From: CAZCPB01 sp964500365
GTDB lineage: Bacteria > Planctomycetota > Phycisphaerae > Phycisphaerales > UBA1924
NCBI GenBank assembly: GCA_964500365.1
Contig: CAZCPB010000100.1
Coordinates: 1-13,951 of the forward strand
Direction: 5' to 3'
Length of the DNA stretch: 13,951 bases
The first letter of the stretch is position 1, and each line of letters begins with the position of its first letter. The notes below the pieces were generated by a model. That model was not told the origin of the DNA. It made no database searches and saw nothing but the letters and a program-made list of their open reading frames with translations. The translations under genes and the position numbers were made by a program. Below are positions 1 to 8,003 of this stretch, piece by piece.

Positions 1-558
1 ATCCGTCAGCGCGTGGGGCACGTGTTCATGAAGGCGGCGATGGCCGAGCATTCGTGCATCTTCGGGGGCGAGCTCTCCGGCCACTTCTACTTCGCGGACA
101 ACTTCAACGCCGACTCGGGGGCGATCGCGCTGTGCGTCGTGCTCAGCGTGCTCGGGCGGAGCGGCAAGAGCCTCAGCTCGCTCATCGCGCCCATGGCCCG
201 GTACGCGCAGTCGGGGGAGATCAACTTCCAGATCGAGGACAAGGAGGGGGCGCTCGCGCAGCTCCGCAAGAGCTTCGCACGGACCCCGGGCGTCCAGATC
301 GACGACCTCGACGGGGTGACGATCGATTGCTTCCAGTCGCAGGGCTGGTGGTGCAACGTGCGCATGAGCAACACCGAGCCGCTCCTTCGTCTCAACGCCG
401 AGGCCAAGGACCGCAAGACGCTCGAAAGGATCATCGAAGAAGTTTCGCCGGTTCTGGGGAGACGCGTCGATCACTGTCCGGGGCGTGAACGTGGCGCGCC
501 GGCCGGGGACGGCGCGCGAGCGGGGAGCGGGCGTGCGACCCACGCCGGCAGGATCGCC
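1..558 (+). CDS. Phosphomannomutase/phosphoglucomutase, C-terminal part (5' end off window, no stop seen)
   Basis: This is the 3' part of an alpha-D-phosphohexomutase (ManB/CpsG class), a cytoplasmic enzyme that moves phosphate between C6 and C1 of mannose or glucose for sugar-nucleotide synthesis. The frame is open from base 1. The sugar-recognition loop GGELSGHFYF is encoded at 64-93, and the phosphate-binding loop RMSNTEPLLR of domain 4 at 361-390. The catalytic-serine and metal-binding loops lie upstream of the window. Homology-like sequence ends at about 474 (LGRRVDH). After that the frame runs through low-complexity Gly/Ala/Arg codons straight into the next gene with no stop, so 558 is only a nominal boundary and the open frame is continuous from 1 to 2103. 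I favour two genes, because the downstream protein has its own ATG and ribosome binding site. A one-base G gain at 480-483 would produce a TGA at 486-488. The enzyme family is secure; the exact end is not. Confidence 0.85.
550..553 (+). promoter_or_regulatory. Ribosome binding site of the ATPase gene
   Basis: AGGA sits five bases before the ATG at 559. It decides in favour of an independent start for the ATPase, even though the upstream phosphohexomutase frame is open through this point. It is a partial Shine-Dalgarno match only. Confidence 0.45.
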
Positions 559-2103
559 ATGACCCTCAACGAACTCCTGGCGCACTGGTCGATCACCGAG
601 AACCCTTTCCGGGGCGAGGAAGCCCGCGACGACTCCGTGTTCGCGCGCATGAGCACGTCTGCGGACCGCAACGCGCCCGAGATGCTCCGCGGCTCGCACC
701 ACTCGGACTTCGAGAAGATCCTCGGCGATCTCTCCCGCCCGGCGACGGCGATCGTCTTCGGCGAGAAGGGCAGCGGCAAGACCGCGATCCGCCTCCAGAT
801 CGCGGGCCGGGTCGCCGAGCACAACGCCGCGAACCCTTCCGCCAAGGTGCTGCTCGCCGCGCACGACGACCTGAACGCCCACCTTGGCGCGTTCCACGAG
901 CGTGCGGGCGCCAAGACCCCGCTGGAGAGCTTCCACTCGATCCGTCTTGTCGATCACCTCGACGCCCTGCTCATCACGATCGTGCCGCGCCTCGTCGACG
1001 CGGTACTCGACGGACCCAACGCGGGGGAAATGATCGACCTGGGCAGCGAGGCGCGCCGGGCCATCCGCCGGCTGGATGCTTCGTCGCGCCGCAGCCTCCG
1101 CCTCCTTCAGGCGCTGTACGACCGCCCCGAGCAGGTGGAACGGCGCGCGGGGGCGCTCGCGCGGCGGCTGGGCGCGTGGCCGCGGCCCGGGCGGATGCTC
1201 CGCGCCCTGGCCCTGTGGTGCGGTCCCGTGGTGCTGCTCGCGCTGGTCGTGGGGTGGTGGTTCTGGCTCGACGAGGCGCGCCGGGCCCCGTGGATGACGT
1301 GGGCGCTGGCGGGTCTCGGCGCGATGTACCTGGGCCTGCTGGCCAAAGTCGGCGCGTGGGACCGGTTCACGGGCATGAAGGTGGCCCGGCGCGTCCGGCG
1401 GCAGATTCGCGTCAGCACCCGTCCCGCGGCGTCGTACTACCGAGTGCTGCGGCGGCTGGACCTTGCGGGCGCGGGCGACCTGCCTCTCACCGACTCCGAC
1501 GAGCCGCGGTACCGCCTGTTCGGCGAGCTGCGTCGGATCCTCGCTTCGTTCGGCTACGCCGGGCTGGTGATCATCGTCGACCGGGTGGACGAGCCGACGC
1601 TGGTCTCGGGCGACCCCGACCGCATGCGTGCGATCGTGTGGCCCCTGCTCAACAACAAGTTCCTGCAGCAGCAGGGGGTGGGGGTCAAGCTCCTGCTCCC
1701 GATGGAGCTGCGCCACCTGCTCTTCAAGGAGTCGAGCGCGTTCTTCCAGGATGCTCGCCTCGACAAACAGAACTTCATCGAGCGCCTGAACTGGTCGGGG
1801 GCGATGCTGTACGACCTGTGCGACGCGCGGCTGCGCGCCTGCCGCCCGCCCGAGGCCGCGCCGATGTCGCTGCTCGACCTGTTCGCGCCCGATGTGACGC
1901 GCCAGGACCTGGTCGACGCCCTCGACCAGATGCACCAGCCGCGCGACGCGTTCAAGTTCCTCTACCGCTGCCTCTCCGAGCATGCCTCCGGGGTGACACG
2001 CGACGAGAACTCGTGGAAGGTGCCGAAGCTGGTGCTCGACCACGCCCGCAAGCAGGAAGTGGACCGCGTGATGCAGCTGCAGCGCGGGATCAGGCCGGCG
2101 TGA
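559..2103 (+). CDS. Membrane-inserted P-loop ATPase (KAP/STAND-like), function unknown
   Basis: The product is 514 aa. It has an N-terminal W-x(4)-ENPF segment, as seen near the start of several AAA/ORC-like and ExeA-like ATPases, then a clear Walker A GEKGSGKT (residues 68-75) and a Walker B-like IIVDRVDEP (about 338-346). Between them lie two hydrophobic helices (about 214-236 and 243-268), flanked on both sides by Arg-rich stretches. By the positive-inside rule this is a membrane hairpin with the ATPase halves in the cytoplasm. A membrane insert inside the P-loop domain is the hallmark of KAP NTPases, but I cannot show membership. The C-terminal half is helical, with no enzymatic domain I recognise. 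The ATG is preceded by AGGA five bases upstream. The gene follows the phosphohexomutase in the same frame with no stop between, so an in-frame fusion cannot be excluded. It converges on hrpA, with 40 bp between the stops. Role unknown; a Sll1717-type or ORC/CDC6-like ATPase is an alternative label. Confidence 0.75.
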   Translation: MTLNELLAHWSITENPFRGEEARDDSVFARMSTSADRNAPEMLRGSHHSDFEKILGDLSRPATAIVFGEKGSGKTAIRLQIAGRVAEHNAANPSAKVLLAAHDDLNAHLGAFHERAGAKTPLESFHSIRLVDHLDALLITIVPRLVDAVLDGPNAGEMIDLGSEARRAIRRLDASSRRSLRLLQALYDRPEQVERRAGALARRLGAWPRPGRMLRALALWCGPVVLLALVVGWWFWLDEARRAPWMTWALAGLGAMYLGLLAKVGAWDRFTGMKVARRVRRQIRVSTRPAASYYRVLRRLDLAGAGDLPLTDSDEPRYRLFGELRRILASFGYAGLVIIVDRVDEPTLVSGDPDRMRAIVWPLLNNKFLQQQGVGVKLLLPMELRHLLFKESSAFFQDARLDKQNFIERLNWSGAMLYDLCDARLRACRPPEAAPMSLLDLFAPDVTRQDLVDALDQMHQPRDAFKFLYRCLSEHASGVTRDENSWKVPKLVLDHARKQEVDRVMQLQRGIRPA

Positions 2104-2143
2104 CCCGGACCGGCACGCGACGATGATCGCGCGCGGCCCGGCT

Positions 2144-5100
2144 TCATCGCTTCGGATCCGATGCACCGAGCGCCTTCGACCAGAGCGCTTCGATCTCCGG
2201 CTCGCCGATCGCTCCACCGCCGGGCCGGCCAGAGCCGAAGAGCGCGACGCGCCATTCCTCGAGTGCCCAGCGGTACCGTTCGACCTCCGGGGGCATCGCC
2301 CCCGGGCGCATCGCCCATTCCCCGGCGTCCACGTTCACCGTCGGCGCCGCGCGGCGTGCCTGTGGCAGGGGCGCCTTGCTCTTGTCGGGACGCGGCGCGC
2401 GCGGGGGCGCATCGTCCCGGTGGTTTGTGCGCTCGGACGACATGGTCGCGGCGACCCATGCGGTGAACCGCTTCCATCGCGGCAACAGCCGCCTCAGCGA
2501 CTCTTTTTCGACCCCCGAGCCGTCCTCGCGCAGCGCCAGCAGACGGTCGCGGAGGGCCTCCACGTACACGGGGTACGCGCGGAGCCGTTCCCACGAGAGC
2601 ACTCGCACGAAGCCCTTCGGCATCAGGTACGCCGCGTGCTCGCGCATATCGGCGACGCTCTCGGCCCACAGGCGCGGCGTGCCGCCCGAGAAGCGCTGGG
2701 CTACCCGTTGTCGCGCGGCGAGGACGCGCGCGATCGCCTCGCCGACCTCGCGCGAGCCGGCGCTCAGGCGTCCCCACATCTCGCGCGATCGCGCTTCGAA
2801 TTCTTCCGCGGTCCGCACCGGGGCCTGGTTCCAGAGAAAGACGCGTTCGGCGATGACGGCCGCGACATCATCGTTCAGGCTCTCCGGGTCACCGACCGCG
2901 CCGTACTGCTTCGGGGCCTCGCGCCACCCGGGGAGCGCGGCCAGGTAGTGCGCCACCTCTTCGCGGCAGGTCAGGGCGAAGAGCCTGCGGCTCCCGAGCA
3001 GCGTGTGCGCGCCGGCGGCGCGGGCCGAGTCCGCGAGCACGATCGAGACGGAGTCGCCGTCATCGACCAGGGAGGGGAAGGCCTCACGGCCCGCGTCACC
3101 CTCCGGGGACGCGCGATCCGGCAATTCACCGAATCCCCACGTCGTGATCCCGCGGCGCTCGATGCCGGCCCGCGCCGAGGCGCCCCGCGCCCGCTCGAGG
3201 CGCCCGGCGAAACGCTCATGCAGCGCGCCGACATCGCGGTCAGCGCCGAGCTCGCGCCCGCGGTCGTCGAGCACTCGAACCCGCATCCGCAGATGCGTCG
3301 GGAGCGCCTTCGGGTTCCAGTGGGACGGCGGAACGCGGACGCCGAAGAGCACTTCGATCGCCTCCCCGAGCGCCGCCGGCATGGACCCCTCGCCGAATTT
3401 CATCACCTGAGCGCACGCTGCGCCGATCACCGGGATCTCCGCGTGGCTTTCGAGCGCCGCTCTTTCCTGGCGCGGCAGCGATTTCACGATGGCCGCGATC
3501 AGGTCGGGGAGCATCCCCGGCACCAGCCACCCCGCCCGCTCGGAGGAGAGCGCGGGCAGCCGCAACAGCGGAAGGTCGAGGGTCAGGCCGTCGTCTTCTT
3601 TTCCGGGGGAGAGGGCGTAATGGAGCGGACATGAGACCCCTTCGAGATCGATCGAATCGGGGAACAGAGATCGATCCGCGCCCGACGCTGAGTCCGGGCG
3701 GAGCACATCCCGCAACGACAACTCCAGCACCGATCCCTCGGGATCCTTGATCGATCGCAGCCATTCATCGAGCGACGCCGGATCGCGGACGTGAGCGGGC
3801 ACGCGGCCGGCGAACCACTCGACTAGTTCGCCGTCGGGGCGGAGCAAGTTTCGTTTCCGCAGCCGGGCTTCGACCGACCGGGCGGAGTCGAACACGGCGC
3901 GGTTGTGCATCATGAAACGCCGGTCGGTCCGCCACTTCATGAGCGCGAGGCCGTCGCGGACGAAGACCTCACGCGCCGCGACGGGGTCGGTCCGCGCGAT
4001 CGCGGCCCTGCGGCGGGGCACGACGACGATCCCGCTCATCGTCACTCGCTCCCAGGCGCTGGGCTCGCCGGTTTCCACGTCGAGGTGGCGGTCGCTGAGT
4101 TGACGCCGGAACATGTGGCCGGCGAGTTCCTCGATCCACTCGGGCTCGACGCGGGCCACCGTCCGCGCGAAGAGCTTCGTGGTCTGGACGACTTCCGCGG
4201 CCATGATCCACCTGGGGCTCTTGCGGAAGAGCACCGAGCCGGGGAAGAGGCTGATGACGTTGCCGCGCACGCCGCGGTAGTCGAACGAGCCGCTTTCGCC
4301 CTCGCGGCAGGCGACGTTGGTGATCAACCCCGTGAGCAGCGCCCGGTGGACCGCGTCTTCGCGAGCCGGTTCGGCGTTCGGCTTCAGTCCCAGCTCGGCG
4401 GCGATGTCAGAGAGCTGCCGGATCATCTCGACCCACTCGCGCATGCGGACGCCCGACAGGAAGTGATCGCGGCACCACGCCGAGACTTCGCCGTGCGACC
4501 GGGACGTCGCGGCGTGCGAGTACTGGTCCCAGAGTCTGAGCAGCGTCAGGAAGTCGCTCGACTCGTGCCTGAAGACCGCCTGCGCGTGGTCGGCCTCGTC
4601 CTGGCGCGATGCCGGGCGCTGGCGCGGGTCGGGGATCGAGAGCGCCGCCGCGAGCACGACGATCTCGGCGACCGCGCCCTCGCGCTCGGCGGCGAGCAGT
4701 ATCCGCGCGATCCTGGGGTCCGCAGGCACGCGGCTCATGGCACGGCCGAGCTCCGTCACGTTGCCGGCGCGTGACGGTTCTCCGATCGCGCCGAGCTCGA
4801 AGAGCGTCTCGTGCCCGTCGCGGACGGCCGCGCCGTCGGGCGGGTCGAGGAACGGAAACTCGTCGATCTCGGCGAGCCCGAGCGACTTCATCCGCAGGAT
4901 CGCGCCGGCCAGGCTGGTGCGTCGGATCTCGGGGTCCGTGAACGCAGGGCGCAGCCGGTAGGACTCCTCCGAATAGAGTCGAACGCAGACGCCGGCGGCA
5001 ACACGCCCGCACCGGCCCGAGCGCTGGTTCGCGGAGGCCCGCGAGATCGGCTCGATCGGCAGGCGCTGGATCTTCCGCGCCGGGTCGTAGCGGTTGATGC

Positions 5101-5998
5101 GTGCGAGGCCACTGTCCACGACGCAGCGGATCCCCGGCACGGTCAGCGAGGTCTCGGCGATGTTCGTCGCGAGGATGACGCGCCGGCGCGGGCCGGGATG
5201 GAAGATACGGTCCTGCTCCTGGTTCGTCAGGCGCGCGACGAGCGGCAGGATATCGGCGTCGATCCCCGATCTCCGGAGCGCCTCGGCCGCGAGGCGGATC
5301 TCGCGCTCTCCCGGCAGGAACACGAGCACATCGCCCGCGGGCCCGACCGCCAGCTCCTCCACGGCCTCGCTCACGGCGCTCACTTCGAGACGCTCGAAGT
5401 CTTCGGCGTCGTCGGCGGTGGGGCGGTACCGGACCTCGACCGGGTACGTTCGTCCCGATACTTCGATCACCGGCGCCGCGCCCGGGCCGCCGAAGAAATC
5501 GCTGAATCGCACCGGGTCGATCGTCGCGGAGGTGACGATGACTTTCAGGTCGTCGCGCCGCGCGACCAGGCCCTTCAGATAGCCGAGCAGGAAATCGACG
5601 TTCAGCGACCGCTCGTGGGCCTCGTCGATGATCACCGTCGAGTACGCCCGGAGGTCGCGGTCGCTCGAGAGCTCGGAGAGCAGTACGCCGTCGGTCATGA
5701 GCTTGATGCGCGTCGCGCGAGTCGTCTGATCGTGGAAGCGGACCTTGACCCCGACCGTCTCGCCGAGACGTTCGCCGCGCTCCTCGGCGATGCGTGCCGC
5801 GACGGCCCGGGCCGCGAGGCGCCGCGGCTGCGTGTGGCCGATCACGCCGCGGTCGCCCAGCCCCATCTCAAGGCAGATCCGCGGGAGTTGGGTGGTCTTC
5901 CCCGAGCCCGTCTCGCCGCACACGACCACGACGCGGTGCGCGCGGATCGCGCCCTCGATCTCGGCTCGCCGTTCCAGGATGGGGAGCGCGAGGGTCAT
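2144..5998 (-). CDS. hrpA: ATP-dependent RNA helicase HrpA (DEAH box)
   Basis: This 1284-aa DEAH-box RNA helicase is close to the length of E. coli HrpA (about 1300 aa). Cytoplasmic HrpA acts on RNA and ribosomes, and in E. coli it is linked to processing of fimbrial mRNA and rescue of stalled ribosomes. Visible motifs are Walker A GETGSGKT (28-35), QPRRLAAR (58-65), DEAH (125-128), SAT (157-159), TNIAETSLTVPG (278-289) and QRSGRCGR (325-332). The winged-helix/ratchet and OB-fold regions follow (around GSVLFRKSPRW), then the long C-terminal DUF3418-type region typical of HrpA. The start lies only 27 residues before Walker A, so the N-terminal extension of the E. coli protein is missing. The ATG overlaps the pxpA stop in ATGA, which implies translational coupling. 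No start codon further upstream was available in the open frame. The C-terminal tail carries a charged, Pro-rich linker. The last base of the stop is 40 bp from the convergent ATPase stop. Confidence 0.95.
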   Translation of the reverse strand: MTLALPILERRAEIEGAIRAHRVVVVCGETGSGKTTQLPRICLEMGLGDRGVIGHTQPRRLAARAVAARIAEERGERLGETVGVKVRFHDQTTRATRIKLMTDGVLLSELSSDRDLRAYSTVIIDEAHERSLNVDFLLGYLKGLVARRDDLKVIVTSATIDPVRFSDFFGGPGAAPVIEVSGRTYPVEVRYRPTADDAEDFERLEVSAVSEAVEELAVGPAGDVLVFLPGEREIRLAAEALRRSGIDADILPLVARLTNQEQDRIFHPGPRRRVILATNIAETSLTVPGIRCVVDSGLARINRYDPARKIQRLPIEPISRASANQRSGRCGRVAAGVCVRLYSEESYRLRPAFTDPEIRRTSLAGAILRMKSLGLAEIDEFPFLDPPDGAAVRDGHETLFELGAIGEPSRAGNVTELGRAMSRVPADPRIARILLAAEREGAVAEIVVLAAALSIPDPRQRPASRQDEADHAQAVFRHESSDFLTLLRLWDQYSHAATSRSHGEVSAWCRDHFLSGVRMREWVEMIRQLSDIAAELGLKPNAEPAREDAVHRALLTGLITNVACREGESGSFDYRGVRGNVISLFPGSVLFRKSPRWIMAAEVVQTTKLFARTVARVEPEWIEELAGHMFRRQLSDRHLDVETGEPSAWERVTMSGIVVVPRRRAAIARTDPVAAREVFVRDGLALMKWRTDRRFMMHNRAVFDSARSVEARLRKRNLLRPDGELVEWFAGRVPAHVRDPASLDEWLRSIKDPEGSVLELSLRDVLRPDSASGADRSLFPDSIDLEGVSCPLHYALSPGKEDDGLTLDLPLLRLPALSSERAGWLVPGMLPDLIAAIVKSLPRQERAALESHAEIPVIGAACAQVMKFGEGSMPAALGEAIEVLFGVRVPPSHWNPKALPTHLRMRVRVLDDRGRELGADRDVGALHERFAGRLERARGASARAGIERRGITTWGFGELPDRASPEGDAGREAFPSLVDDGDSVSIVLADSARAAGAHTLLGSRRLFALTCREEVAHYLAALPGWREAPKQYGAVGDPESLNDDVAAVIAERVFLWNQAPVRTAEEFEARSREMWGRLSAGSREVGEAIARVLAARQRVAQRFSGGTPRLWAESVADMREHAAYLMPKGFVRVLSWERLRAYPVYVEALRDRLLALREDGSGVEKESLRRLLPRWKRFTAWVAATMSSERTNHRDDAPPRAPRPDKSKAPLPQARRAAPTVNVDAGEWAMRPGAMPPEVERYRWALEEWRVALFGSGRPGGGAIGEPEIEALWSKALGASDPKR

Positions 5999-6765
5999 GG
6001 TCGGCCGGCGGCGGGGGAGGCCACTCGCACTCCCGCGCCTTCGAGCGCGGCGCGAACGGCGCGCGCGATCGCGATCGCGTCCGGCGTGTCGCTGTGCACG
6101 CAGATCGTTTGCGCGTCGATCTCGAGGCGAGTGCCGTCGGCGGCGGTGACCCCCGCGCCGGTCGCGATGGCGACTGCCTGCGCGGCCGCCTCGTCCGGCT
6201 CGGTGATGAGAGCTCGGTCAAGCGATCTCGAGCGAAGCGAGCCGTCCGGCTCGTACCGCCGGTCAGCGAACGCCTCTCGAAGAGTCGGCAAGCCCATCGC
6301 CCGCCAGCGCACGATCGCGCGGGCGCCCGCAAGGCCCACGAGGTGCGCGCCGGGGGCCACGGGGGCCGAGCCCGTCGCGACCGACCGGGCCACGCCCTCG
6401 GAGTTCATTGCCGCGTGGTAGAGCGCTCCGTGCGGTTTGACGTGAACCACCCTCACCCCGAATTCCGCCGCGATGGCGGCCAGCCGCCCGACCTGCGCGC
6501 CGACGAAGTCTTCAATCTCCGCGTCTGTCATCGCTAGTTCGACTCTTCCGAATCGCGCGGAGTCCGGGTAACCCGGGTGTGCGCCGACCGCGACGCCCCG
6601 GTCCGCGGCGAGCCGCACGGTCTCGCGCATACTCGATTCGTCCCCGGCGTGCCCGCCGCAGGCGATGTTCGCCGAGGTCACGATGTCCAACAGCCGGGCG
6701 TCGTCGGCGCGCCGGGCCGGGTCCTCGCCGAGATCGCAGTTCAGGTCGATCGTCGCGCCGCTCAC
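5995..6765 (-). CDS. pxpA: 5-oxoprolinase subunit PxpA (LamB/YcsF family)
   Basis: The product is 256 aa, the usual length for the LamB/YcsF family. PxpA works with PxpB and PxpC in the cytoplasm to open the ring of 5-oxoproline (pyroglutamate) to glutamate at the cost of ATP. Family motifs are easy to see: IDLNCDLGE (6-14), SANIACGGHAGD (31-42), GAHPGYPD (61-68), HVKPHGALY (108-116), the FADRRYEPDGSL segment and a C-terminal AQTICVHSD segment. These residues line the metal and ligand site in the family. The start is GTG at 6765, overlapping the MFS stop as GTGA; the motif IDLN follows within six residues, as in homologues. The stop overlaps the hrpA ATG as ATGA. A longer reading of the same frame up to 7974 would run antisense-like through the transporter gene and is not credible. 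Confidence 0.95.
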   Translation of the reverse strand: MSGATIDLNCDLGEDPARRADDARLLDIVTSANIACGGHAGDESSMRETVRLAADRGVAVGAHPGYPDSARFGRVELAMTDAEIEDFVGAQVGRLAAIAAEFGVRVVHVKPHGALYHAAMNSEGVARSVATGSAPVAPGAHLVGLAGARAIVRWRAMGLPTLREAFADRRYEPDGSLRSRSLDRALITEPDEAAAQAVAIATGAGVTAADGTRLEIDAQTICVHSDTPDAIAIARAVRAALEGAGVRVASPAAGRP

Positions 6766-8003
6766 TCGATCTCCTTGGCCCGCGTCTCCGGGAGGAGCAT
6801 GACGAGCCCCGCGCCCAGCACGTAGAGCACCGCCGTCATCGCCAGCGCCCGCCCGAGGCCGCCCGGGGCCATCGCCCCGATCGCCGCGGGCGCCAACGCC
6901 CCCGCGCCGCGCCCGATGTTGTAGCAGAGTCCCTGCGCCGTGGCCCGAACGCCGGAGGGGAACAGCTCCGCGAGCATGGCGCCGAAGACGCTGAAATAGC
7001 CGTGCCCGAAGAAGCCCAGCAGGGGCCCGAGCACCATGAGCAGGCGCTCGTTCTGGCCGCTGGAGCCGTACAGAGGGACGATCGCCGCCGCGCCGAGCAC
7101 GAACGCGATGAACGCCGGGCGGCGCCCCAGCGCGTCGGCGATGAACCCGAAGGCGATGTACCCCGCCAGCGCGCCCAATTGCATGGGGATGAGCCAGCGG
7201 ACGCTCTTGAGCACGCTCATCCCGGCGCCGCCGGCGTCGATGGGGCGCGCCAGGTACTGCGGCAACCACGTCACCAGGCCCCAGTACGCAAAGAGCAGGG
7301 AGGTCGTGAGCAGGGAGGCGATCACGGCGCGCCGCAGGTACGGCGGGCGCAGCAGCACGGCCAGGGCGCTGAGCATCGGGGCCCGGGCCTGGGTCGATCT
7401 GACCCACAAGGGAGGCTCGGGGATTCTCCGCCGGATCCACACGAGGAGCATGGCCGGCGCGACACCGATCGCAAAGAGCCACCGCCAGCCCAGTTCCGGG
7501 AGCACCGCCGCCTGGAGGCCCGTCGCGATGATGTACCCAACCGCCCACCCCGACTGCATGATGCCGATGGCCTTGGCGCGGTGCCGCGCCGGCCACGTCT
7601 CGGCGATCAGCACCGATCCCGCGGACCACTCGGCGCCCATGCCCAGACCGACGAGGATCCGCCACAGGGTCAGGTCCCACACCGTCTGCGCCGTCGCCGT
7701 CAGACCCGTGAAGAGCGAGTAGCAGAGGATCGACAGCGTGAGCATCCGCACGCGCCCGATCCGATCGGCCAGCGCGCCCGAGACCACGCCGCCGACGGCC
7801 GAGGCCACAAGGGTCGCCGACATCAGCGCCCCGGCCTGCGCATCGCTCAGCGCGAAGTCCCGCTTGATCTCGCCGAGCGCGAACGTGAAGAGCAGAACGT
7901 CCATGGCGTCGAGCGTCCAGCCCGCGCCGCCGGCCGCCAGCGCGCGCCACGCGGGCGGCTCGATTTCGCGCCACCAGCCGCTGCCTGATGCCCTCGTGGT
8001 CAC
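6762..8003 (-). CDS. MFS transporter, probable 5-oxoproline/carboxylate symporter
   Basis: This is a 413-aa major facilitator superfamily permease with about 12 hydrophobic helices in the inner membrane. The first helix carries LDAMD (31-35), as in aromatic-acid/sialate (AAHS/NanT-like) symporters. Motif A, GALADRIGRVRML, is at 76-88, with a second copy, GFIADALGRRPA, after helix 7. The chain ends in a PETRAKEIE segment typical of MFS C-termini. The start is GTG at 8003 and overlaps the pxpC stop as GTGA; the stop overlaps the pxpA GTG in the same way. Its position inside the pxp operon, between pxpC and pxpA, suggests it imports 5-oxoproline or a related carboxylate. That substrate is inferred from context and is not visible in the sequence. 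Other pxp operons often carry NRAMP-like or other permeases instead. Confidence 0.9.
   Translation of the reverse strand: MTTRASGSGWWREIEPPAWRALAAGGAGWTLDAMDVLLFTFALGEIKRDFALSDAQAGALMSATLVASAVGGVVSGALADRIGRVRMLTLSILCYSLFTGLTATAQTVWDLTLWRILVGLGMGAEWSAGSVLIAETWPARHRAKAIGIMQSGWAVGYIIATGLQAAVLPELGWRWLFAIGVAPAMLLVWIRRRIPEPPLWVRSTQARAPMLSALAVLLRPPYLRRAVIASLLTTSLLFAYWGLVTWLPQYLARPIDAGGAGMSVLKSVRWLIPMQLGALAGYIAFGFIADALGRRPAFIAFVLGAAAIVPLYGSSGQNERLLMVLGPLLGFFGHGYFSVFGAMLAELFPSGVRATAQGLCYNIGRGAGALAPAAIGAMAPGGLGRALAMTAVLYVLGAGLVMLLPETRAKEIE

Noticed and set aside
2116..2131. Possible bidirectional terminator between the convergent ATPase and hrpA genes (CGCGA-loop-TCGCG)
   Set aside because: The stem is only five base pairs and has no T-tract on either strand, so it is not distinguishable from chance in this GC-rich gap.
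2123..6421. Long plus-strand open frames opposite hrpA and pxpA (2123-3634, 3905-4774, 4811-6421)
   Set aside because: They are composition-driven shadows of the GC-rich hrpA and pxpA genes. Their translations are Arg/Ala/Gly-rich without any recognisable domain, while the minus strand has clear helicase and PxpA motifs.
5995..7974. A single 659-aa minus-strand protein ending in PxpA
   Set aside because: Only the last 256 residues look like a real protein. The part above 6765 is out of frame with the MFS gene and is low-complexity. The GTG at 6765 with its GTGA overlap gives a normal-length PxpA.
6579..7988. 469-aa plus-strand open frame
   Set aside because: It is antisense to the MFS gene and its translation is an Arg/Gln/Gly-rich string with no domain.
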